From Glandiceps talaboti (taxonomy: Eukaryota; Hemichordata; Enteropneusta; Spengelidae): 64,000 nt of DNA. Each line of letters opens with the position of its first letter. Position 1 is the stretch's first letter. Both the position numbers and the translations under genes were made by a program. Location of the stretch: assembly GCF_964340395.1 (NCBI RefSeq), contig NC_135555.1, positions 12,446,746-12,510,745 of the forward strand. The letters are read 5' to 3'. A model generated the notes under the pieces. That model saw nothing but the letters and a program-made list of their open reading frames with translations, was not told where the DNA came from and searched no databases. Shown piece by piece: positions 29,637-41,600 of the stretch.

Positions 29637-32600
29637 CACACACACACAGACACATACACACACACAGACATACACACACACACACACAGTCCATTTTGTT
29701 ATGCCCACTGCAAATGAACCTGTATGTTCAACAGTACTGTAAGTAACCTGAAGTTTCACTTATTCTGCAAAACTTATCCTTCAACTTCAACTTCAACTTC
29801 AATCTACAAGCTAACACAAAGAATATACCACATAAATTTACAATGACACACACAACTACACAAATATGAGGAACTTACCTGACCATGCCAAGCATAATGT
29901 AAAACTATTGCTGCATTAGGATGATTCCCTAGAAATATTGGCAGTAGAGTGGATACAAGCTCATGACGTAATGTATTCCATGTTGGCTGTAATAGATCAT
30001 ATTGGTATGTTCATTTTACATAACTTAAAGATAAATAACACAACTTGGTGGGTGGGGTGGGGTGTATCAAAAACATTGAGAAAGTTACAGTGATCACTAT
30101 ATAAACTATAGTGAAGCATCTGTATGTAATTCATTCACAACATTCTACTATTTGGGTTATTGCATGATTTGAATATTCCAGATTTTGGGATACCACCCAC
30201 TCTTTGAAGTCTAGCATGAACTGAATGTCCTGAATTCTGGGATAACACTCACTATTTGAAGTCTAGCATGATTTGAATGCCATGAACATTAGGGTAAAAT
30301 CAACTATTTGTAGTCAAGCATGAATTGAATGTTCCAAATCCAGAGATCACATCTAATAGTTGGTTTCTCACATGATTTGAATACCCTGAATTCTGGGATA
30401 TCAGCAATTTGCATTCTGGTATGATATGAATGCCTTGAATTTTGGATAACGTCCACAAATTAGCTTCCCACTTGTTTTGAATATCTTCAATTCTGGGATA
30501 ACATTCCCTATTTGGCTTTTCAAATCAATTGATTTTCTCTGTACATATTGACACCACTACCTTCATGTATATACCAGTACAGACTGGATGCAAGATGGTT
30601 GAAGAGACAAAGAGTAACACAGATTGCTGGACAGTCATTTGAAAACGTTGAAAAAAATCTCATCTTTCATGACAAATTTTTAGATATTCCAACCCTACCT
30701 GTACTTGAAGTAATGCTAGGAGTAGCACATCTGGACAGTGTTTGATTGGAAATGAAAATAAAACTTTAACTTGGTCATATTTCCCTGTTTCTGACAACCT
30801 CAGTAATGTCTCCACAAGATCAAGTGATTTCCTGTGAAAAGCAAAATATAGTAAAGAGTCAGAAATACATTTCAATGTATGGTGATGTTGAATTTAAAGG
30901 TCTGTAACTCTATTCACAGGCCACTGTGCACAGTCATTACCCTAGCATGCGTTTACTTTTGAATTGTGTATATAGGGCAAAGTCAGCGAGAAGTCAAATT
31001 TCCTAGACTTTTATTGGCATTTCACCAGGTCAGTTTCAATATCGAGTCAAAACATAACCTACAAACTACAAGAAAACAGGAACGTTTCTTCCATCAAGTG
31101 CAATCAGTTGGTGCAGGGTTTTGAGGGGCACACTTGCCAACTTCTTGCGCGAGCTGCATCTCTATCTGATGGCCAAATTCTTCACCTTTGGCCCCTTTTT
31201 TTGGTGCAAGTGTCGTCAGTCTGACTTACCAGGTGGCAATCTCTCTGTTATCCTCATCAGGTGGTGATTTCAGTATGTCAATGACTGCTGTGTGACACGG
31301 ATGATCAGCAAAGCAGAAAATGTCTGAATTTGATAAGGCCTGTTGTATCCATGATAACTGAAATGCAATCCACACAAAGTATCACAGTTACTTTGGATTT
31401 AAGTATCGGTGGGGAAAAAGACAATCTCTGAATTTGATACGGCCTGTATCATCCACGAATCAATAACCCTGACATGCATTAAACCCACTAAAAAAAAGGG
31501 GGTGGGGGGTGGGGGGGTGTGCTTAACCCTTTGCTTCCTGTATAGGTGGCCCTATACAGGACCCCCTAGGGCCTGAATAAATTTTAGAGACTTACTTGTC
31601 AAGACATTATAACTTTCATATGCTTAGGACTTTGTTTCTATGACAACTGACCCAACTTAAATGTGGTTTATGTAAAGTTAACATGTTACAGTGTATCAAA
31701 GTGTATTGTTATGCAAATTAGCATATTGTTATGCAAATGATAGTATTGATTATTCTTCTTACTCACTGCTTTTTTAAAATAAAATCCATCCAAAACTATG
31801 AATATAGTTTATTTTACTCACCCCTACTCTGTTTTTTCCCTGCAATTACCCTACTCTACAGTTTCCTCCTTTTCCTAGCTAAATCTCTACCTGCACACTC
31901 CGGATCATTGTACTGGTAATCAGTCATATAATGATATCGTTGGAAGCAGGGTACTGGGCACATCCTAACTTTACATGATCCACAAATGTACTTAGTATCT
32001 TTCCTATTGGGTTTGTTCTTTATATACTGTTTAATTCCTAACCTTCCTTTAAACTTGATCATGGTCTCATCTAAAGCTAGTTGTCTCTCGGGAGTATACA
32101 CTTCTCTAAACTTTCTGACAACGACATCAATTACAGGTTTTATTTTCTGAAGTTTGTCAAAGTTAGGGTCATTTCGATCAGTGGGTAGGGCTTCATTGTC
32201 AACAAAATGTAGATATCTTAAGATTTGACATTACATGTCACGAGGCATATGTTTTCCAAAAGCAGGGGTCTGCGTTAGCCAATATTCAGACCAATACTCC
32301 TTGAACGACCCCTTCTTGTCAACTACATGTAATCCCATCGCTAAAGTTAGACCTAAAAACACTTCAAGATGATCGACGGATATACCTTCCCACGCAGACT
32401 TCCGGTTGTTTGGATCACGACGACATTGATCAGCGTAGCGGTTAGTTTCAGTTACTATTTTGGTCATAAGTTCCGGAGTGAAAAAAACATCTTTCGCTGA
32501 TTTATCATTGAAATCAAAATTTATTCCTGAATTTTCGTTAAATTCAAAGTCATCAACATCAGTTATGTCGCGCGACCACTCGATCGAGTCGTCGTCACTA

Positions 32601-35600
32601 CTACTATCACTACTACTGGAGTCGCTGTCATCGGGTGACATATCTAATTCTGCCTCGTCATCTGAGTAACGTCGAACTAACCTGGCTAATGGTACGTCGT
32701 CCTCTATGTCAGACGGTGTAAATCCCTCAAATTCTGAGAATTCTGAAGAATCAAAAATATCAGCGATCATGTCACCCACTGACAGTTCGTTGTTTACTTC
32801 GGTCGCCATATTTAGATTTTCATTGATATATTTTCCGTGAACTACGAATTTTGACCGTTGACCTCTTCGTCGTGTTATGGTAAACAGCAATATACATATC
32901 AATGGACTTTTGGCGGCAATTTCTAGGCAATTGAATTACTAATACCCCCCTATAACGAACAATGACATCATACGTTCGAGTCAAAGGTTGCATTGCATAC
33001 ATACGCCTTTAGGCGCCTGTCGGCTGCAACGGAGTCTAGGGTGAAGTACGCCCTCAGGCGCCTGTCGGCCGCAAAGGGTTAAAACGTTGAGTCGCAATGT
33101 GTTGGGATGGTGAAAAAATTTACACTGACCCAGGGCTCTCACTGCCATCATAGAGTATACACTAGCATGGCATTTTAAAAGTGACTGAGAGTCTTTGAAT
33201 ATGAATATGATCGAAATCAATGAGCGCATCCATGAAGCAGTGTGTTACCTGTCCTTCTGTGTTCTTCCATTGCCTGTATATAAACTCCACCGGGAAAAGT
33301 TCCTGAAGCCCTCTCATGTAGGCTTCTTTGATTAACCTCAGTGCTTGTGAATCTCTTATAGTAAATCCTGGATGATCCAACTCAAAGATCACCTCTCTCC
33401 AATTGATATGTGGTGCCAAATCTCTCACAACCTCCACAAAAACTGTAACATTCCACGTAGTTGGTTGATTGGCTTGATCTGACTTGTCTTTGCCATCACT
33501 CCATATATTTGCACCAGGCGCAGTCAAAGACTGTAGCAAGAGAGAAGAGACCTAATGGAATTGAACGGTAACAAATAAACATATCACAGGGTTAAGAAGG
33601 TGTTATAATTTTACCCATATCCTTACCAAGGCTATCATTTTTGTACATAACAGTTTGACCTTTGACCTTTTTGATACAGTCAGGAGCTGTATGAATACAA
33701 CACCACATCTGCAAAAGAGTCAACAATGTGAAACAAAGATGTCCCATTTGAAGATATGTTCATTAGTTCATGCAATCATTTTTTTTTTCTTTCATCCTGT
33801 ATTTGCAATACCCCATAAGCTGAATTAGCCACTAAGTGACTTCCATGACCTGTGTGTGACCAACATCTAGGCGTTCCTGGAGGCGCACACAAAAGAAACA
33901 ACAACATTTACAACAAATGTATATTAATTTCAATATGGCACCTGACACACCAATCATGTGTCATTCACAGGTCATGCAAGTCGACTAGTGAATGAAATGT
34001 CTACAAAGTAGTTTCCAAGACTGCCTTATCCATCTAAAATGTCATTCCAAAATTGGTGATTTTGGGAACCGTTGTGGGCTTACCTGCAAAGACATTTGGT
34101 CTCCAAGACCTGTATGAGTTCGGGCCATCATTCCCAAGACTCTGGCAACAGATGAAGGTGTGAGAACATTCACACCAAACTGTACCAATGTGTTGCGGCA
34201 TTCTTCAGTTGTGATACAGCAGCTGTATCCTAACTCTAGCATCGTATCTGCTAGTGACCCATCCATCTGAGTGAAAAAAAAAAACAGAACATTTTACGTC
34301 TAAAACGTCCCTTCGTGCACTTGTCATCACACGAATGAATACTGATTGGTACAGAGAAGTGAATGATATCAGAAGAATCTGCCAATTTTGTTTTGGTTCT
34401 ACTGATTTTGGCTAGCCGGTGAGCCGAGAGGAATGATAGATACTCACCATGGACTTTTGTACATTCACTACATCTGTGATCAATCGATCCATTGTAATGT
34501 CTTGTTTCTCAGAATACAAGAGTGGTGCCAGCACAACCGGCACCTGATGTCTGGGAAAGTCTGTAACAACAGAACAGGATACAATGGTTACACTTATAGT
34601 CACACAAAAACAACATAATCAACATTGCACAAACAGAGGGGTAATGAATGACACATCATGACAACCACATGACAATGAGATTCAAACACCAAATAAACCC
34701 TATCAGTTCTCTAATTGCTGTGCTCTCCCAACTGAAAATTCTGATAGCAGGCTATGAATATGTGAATAACTGATTAAGTGAAGGTTTTGATGGAGACTAT
34801 ATTGTTCATCGTTCCCAAGAATCAACAAGACAATAAATAAAATATAGTTACTTTGGAAAAGTAAATTGGAAACAACTGCTTTTGTGTTGTTGTTTTAAAA
34901 CAATCACAACAAATTATCTATAAAAATATTAAACTTTATGGTAGTGGGGAGAGCATAGCAGTAACAGTCATCTTTAAATTTCGTAACATAACACACTAAA
35001 AAAATGGATGAACATTCCATGATAATTTGTTGAGATCTGCATTTGAAAATCATATAATTCAGTTTTCATGATCTGTCAAAGATTATGGACATCGTGCATG
35101 CAAAAAAAAAAGACATCTAGGAAAGCTAAAAAGTATGAACATTTTAGGAGTCATGCAACATTCTATATAAGTATCATGCAATTTTATCTGATTTGGGTTA
35201 AACAGTTAAGTATAAATTATCTCCTCTGAACATTTTGCTCCAGTCCCTCTCTCAAGCATACAGAAACATGACCCTAAACTTTCAATACTCATGAGTCATG
35301 AGCCCCCTCCCCCACATACACATGCAATGCATACACATAAGCCCAAATTATCTATAATCTTAGACCAAAAATAACTAACGTTTTCTACGAAAGAAAATAT
35401 ACCATCTGTAATAGATGATTTCAAACATCAGGATTTCTTTTTTGTCAAAAACTTTGTGCTTACCTTTCCTGAGTGTATTGAGAAAAGCTTCCTTTTGATC
35501 AGTCCCGATACTAGATTGACTTTTTGGTCCGTGTATTAAATGAGTTAGTAGCAGATGTAGCACCTCTATGGCAATATCGTTGAGACCACCCTCCTGACTA

Positions 35601-38600
35601 CTACCAATATCTGTTGGGGAAAGCAAACACAAAATTCACACATATAAACACAAACTCAAAATGTTGAATAAAGATCGATCATCCTCTCCTGAATTTGGTT
35701 TTAGGTGGTGGTGAAGGAACGAGCTGAGAGATAGAAACAACCCTGAGGTTTAATAACCTTTACACTATAGGCGTCAATGATTCAACTGCCTTCAAAATGT
35801 TGATACTACCTTAACAGCCTTACAAAGGTTCATACTCTATTGCAGAAAATGTCAGTTTCAATAATTACTTTACGGACTATTTTTTTTTTTTTTAAACAAA
35901 TTATCATGTCATATACCTCTGGTAACCCTAACCTGTTGCATTTTCATGCATGCATACCATGCTCTCTCACCAATGCTACAAGTGTATCTCATCAGTTGTC
36001 GCCATACAAATTAGATCAACTCATTCTACAGCTCTACCAGACTACTGTGTTTCTCATTCAAAATATTAATCCTAATTCAACACAAGCCCTTTAAACATTC
36101 ATCTACCCTTCATCCATTACATTTCTGCCAATTATGAAATTTAACATAATTTTTATCTAGTTACGTTATGTAGTACAAGCTACATGTAGTACACAGCTAC
36201 ATCAACATTGTTAGAACACAATATCATAATTAGCACCAAACTGAATAACATGCAGTACTTGAATTATCCTGAATAAACATTTCAATCATGCAGGCTGTAT
36301 GAATTTCCATACAACACATACAAGTTTTCATACAATAGTCGATTTTCCAGTTCCAAGATGCATTGTGCGAGAGGACGTCGCTTATGTTGTTAGATTTCAT
36401 CTTGTTTTGTCTTTATTACATTTGAAATAACAATTTCATCAGGAAATGATGGTAAGACATGTTGACCTCTTCAATTATGGGCGATTTTATAGAACAAAGA
36501 ATGAACACCATCGATGACAGATGAACGCCATCCCCCTGAGTAGCACACGTGCAAACCCCTCCGTGTGTACAGAATACATGGCATTGTATGGAGAGACGCG
36601 CAATGCATCTTGGAACCGGCAACAGGTCTATACATAAAATTTTGCATACAATATTTTCACATAATTACACCATTTATAGACAATGTGATAATAAATTCAA
36701 ATTACAAAGCATTCTCAATTTTTTAATCCATCTGAATATTCTGAATGAAATAAAACATCTGTATCGATTTATCAAATTGGAGAGATCTATTCACTCTAGT
36801 TCCATTGTACCTATTTACATATAAATAGTAATTATACACATGTATGTATATGTCACAGTCTGTTTACAATAACATTGTCAGAGCTAATAAATTACACCTC
36901 CTACGTCAAGGTAAAATGTATGCATCACAGAAGTTCATCCAGGCTATCATAGATCAAAGCAGAGGAACACAAACAAAAACATACCATTGACATAAACCAT
37001 CACTACCCAAAAAGGGCAAAGAACAAAGGAGGGGGGGAAATACACTCACCAGAATCTATGTAGGACCTCAATAAATCAGGCAGCTTCTGTTTCACAAACT
37101 GTGCAGCTGTAAAGTGAAGGACATGACATGCATATTACACACTCTGTGTACACAAAGGGAAACTCATGACGTAGGAACAAAGCAGTTAAGGTCACACAAA
37201 ACAAATTTAGAGGTTCTTACTGCCTGGTTTACCTGACAGCAAATTAGTTCTTGTGGCATAATTAGTTCAAGTATTATGTCTCCTGGGTGTAGGTGAAGTA
37301 AGTAAATGAATAGCTACATATAATGACATCTACAAATGTCAAAGTATACCTGTGTTGTATAATCATGTTTATACAGAAGTAGGCTACAGAATATGTAATA
37401 ACAAAAGCTGTCCTAGAAAGAAAAGCGACCATTTTGTCAAATACTACAGCTAGGTAAATTTATTTTAGCATCATATTGGGGGTAACCTCAATGTAATGTT
37501 TTCCAAATTAAGAAAGGAAGGACAGTATTATCACAGGAAATTTGCAAAACGAATGAGCATGTCATTAACTTAATTACAATATTTACATTCGTTGTTCAAA
37601 TTGTTGTCCAAAAAACATTGAACGGAACTTGCTATCCTACAATGACTTCAGACGAGGACGTTATAACTGTATAAATTGATACTGCAATTACCTACTGCCA
37701 TACAAAAACTCAGTAATACTGCATAAAGATTAAATATATTACAATCTATGTGTACTATTTCATCTTATTTTTAATCATGTCATGACCAGAATTCACCCTC
37801 CACAAAATTGCCAATGATGGTTGATAACAGACTGAAGCTAAATAACTATTGATAATAATAATAATGATGGTGATAAATTTGACCAACACATGTAATATAC
37901 TGGCTATAACAACTACAAAACCTGCTACATGTACGTGCAAGGAATCTTTATACTTTAGATACTGAATTTTGTGAAAACGAACTAAATAAATATTCCTTTT
38001 TATACCTCAGACATGTAAATATGGCATCCACTTTCTGATGAGAGATACTAAAACTAATGTATATATGCTACTATCAGTGTTTTTGCTAAGGTTGGGGAAC
38101 AAAGGGGAATATGGTAAAACTGGCATAGTTTCCGATATATGGTACCATAATTTTGGTGGGGTAACCCCTCCAATCTACAAAAATGTAGCATAACAGAGGA
38201 ACTAAGGTAGATTTTACCTGCTTACTGCCCATAACAAAAAAACCTGACCATTTCATTAGGATGCAAGATAGGACCCCAGGAGGCTACTCCCCTTATTTGA
38301 GTATACATATATGTGCCACCCCTTTGGGGTACATTTTCTAGCCCTTTGGTCTAAAATGGGGTCTGTTTTTTTCGAGCTGAAGAGTCTATAAAGGGGTCCA
38401 CTTTGCATTATTTTCGATTTTGCTCGGTCTAAAATGTGGTCCATTGTCCTTTACTAGATCATAACTGCCATTAATTGCCCCAAAATGTTCCCTCATAAGG
38501 AAAATGTATTTAGGGCCAAACTTTTATCTTTTAAAAACCTGCAATGATCTAAAATGGGGTATTGATTTTTGGTCAAAATGGGTCTAAAATGGGGCCTGTG

Positions 38601-41600
38601 GTTTCCAGCACTGGCCACACACCCTTACCAGAGCTGGTCACTGGTACCCGTCCCTGGGGGTAGGACTCTGTCAGATTTAACTTTTCATACACATGACATC
38701 AAATATATGTGCATATGTAAAACTCTTCAGTTACACATAATGTAAACAATTGTCAAATTTTGAAAAATTACCCAAATTATTTCTAATTAATGTGCATTAC
38801 ACACGTTACTGCTACAAAATTTTGAATGAAAGTATGTTTAGTCATTCATAGTTCATCAACAGACAGAATTAAAATTAATTTAGCATGTAACAATTTCACA
38901 ATTCAATGACATTTTATTTAAAAAAAGAAATATAAAAAATTCACATTTTCACATCACACTAAAAGACGGTTCCTTCACTACAGTGTGCATTAGACACTGG
39001 GAAATGAATGCAATTCTGATCTGAAATAAGTTGCACTGGAAATAGTAAATTTAGCTTCAGGCAAAAATAAACCATGATTAATTGTACAATAAGTATTCAA
39101 AATTGGAAATTAGTGAAACCCCTAAATCCAGTTTCAGCTCACATAAATTCCACTCAAACATTATATATTATTCTTCCTCAAAATGAATGAATTTTAAAAC
39201 GTGTCAATAATGATTACTGTGAAGCTTACCGTAAGATCTTGTGTCAGAGTTAGATGAGTGTAGTAAAGCTATCCCAAAGGCCACCTCTTGCACTCGAGTT
39301 AGCTTCAAGACCTTACTCAGCTGGGTGAACAGCTGAGTTGATGATTTTATACTCTGTAAAAAAAAAAAAAAAAAAATTTAATTTAAATATAATCAATATT
39401 TACTAAATCAACATTCCATATCATGTTCTACAGCAGCAATGATTTTGTACTTTTTAGGGACTATGTTATCACTGTCTTTTGTGAGTTGACTTTATATTCC
39501 TTAAACTATTTGCCAGATGTGATAGAAGCTAGTCTGGAAGCTAAAAATAGTTTGGTGTAAGTCTATGGTCTTGAAGAGATAATAGACCACTGATGATTCC
39601 AGACCCAACTTGTTTATTTTTCCTAACTCTCACTGGGTTCAGGCGCTAGTTCATCATATTACAACCAAGCTAAATAACTTTAACTGGACTGCACATCAAC
39701 ACACACTCATCCACTAAATTTTTAATGTATATCAAATATGTATACAAACAAATCATGTAGAAATTAACTTTCACTTCCATGTGGCAACTCTTGGTGTGGA
39801 AATGGGAAAATACTTCTACATTACAATATCAATTATATTTATATTACAAAACTGAGAATGAGATCAATACTTGATATATTTGCACAAAATAAATCTAGCA
39901 CATTCAACGGACAGAAAACAGAGTCCTACATCACACAGCTGGTGTATGTAAATTCCTTGTATATTTGAAATTAAATCAGATAACTGTTAGAACTTGGCCA
40001 ACCAAGTACACAACGTTTTACGTCCACACTTCTCTACTTTACTCATTCAAGTGAGTAATGATACAGTTCCACGGGAATACAGATTTTATACAGATTACCA
40101 ATAAATTTGTACATTTACAATTACATGGCTTACCTTTTGATGATGCAATGGATTATCAATGGCGTAGCAAAGTGTAGATATAAAGTTTGGCTTGGTAATT
40201 AGTGTTGCACACTCCTGAATCAAAAATTGTGTCTGGAATGAAGAACACATATAATTATTCAAAATATTCAACTCACATCTCTACACAAAAATTGTCACTT
40301 CACAGTGTGTTTTAGTGCACAGGAAACTAAGTAACAGACAGGAAGAAACAAGTTACTTGTTTAGTTTCCAAATGATGTAATGTAAGTCATAATTTTAGTG
40401 GGGAACCCTGGTAAAATCACGGGGAAACTTAGATGTTATTTATTTATAACATTTCACAAAACCATGATTCAAGTAAATTCCCCAGTTGGCGTCCACTGTG
40501 GACTTCATGCAAAAATGGACTTAAATTTTTCATTTAAGTACAGCACCAAAAAATTATCGCAATAAGAAAGCATCCTTCAGTGAAATATGTATATTTTGTT
40601 TTCCCATAAATCTAATCAAAATCCACAACACTACATGATTGGTCTGGAAAGAATCCCTGTGATTAAGGTAGAAGGTGCTACACGAAGGATTTCACTGACA
40701 ATCAAAGATCTTGAAAATTTGGTCATATAGCAGCTTACTTCTGGCCTTTTCAAACAATAAAATAGATTTGAGGTCCACCGTCTTGTTTTCGCACAAATAA
40801 ACAATCTTTTATTTTTCCCATAGAGTTAACACAGTATTAGGTGGCCATGTTGGATTCTAAAGAGAGTAATTTTTAAAACATTTCGACCTCAACTGCAAAA
40901 ATTTGTATGGTAACCCCTGATTTATTTTTAGTGAATTTAACTGAAAATGGGTTCGAGCTTTCGTGAACAAAGTAAAAACAAAAGTTTAAATAGCTTATTT
41001 CTGAGGTGCAATTCATGTTAAAGAGCCAATCTGCAATCTAAACTGAGCATGTTCAGATGCAAAGGATTGTGGGATCATTTGTTGTTATGGTAATACCTAA
41101 TCTGGTGGGATCAGAAGGATATCCCTCACGCAAGGGTCTGAGTAACGAAGACTAGATTATTTGTAGTTGTGGTAAACCTAATCTGGTGTGATGATGATCA
41201 GAAGAATATGATCAGAAGAATATACCCCCAAGCCATGGTCTGGGTAACAAAGACTAGTCCAAATTTGTGGTTATGAACAATGTCACAAAGTTAACAGCAG
41301 TGATTGATTTATGTTTATCAATAGAGTGATACCACATTTCCCATAATGTACTATCCATATCATTAAAGATGGTGGATTATGAGTTCTAAAAATTACAAGG
41401 GTGACTGCCTTGTTTCAGAAAAAACAATGCTTAATAAATAAGACAGAAAAGTGCTGCGGTGATTACATGTAAAGGAATTTTGGTAATGCTGTTTTCACAA
41501 ATGATGGAGACTGCACTGTTCACTCTATTGAAACAGGCATGTAGACTTGCCATGGTGTTAAAATTAAAGTATAAAATCACAGCTGTGATGAACATCTAGG

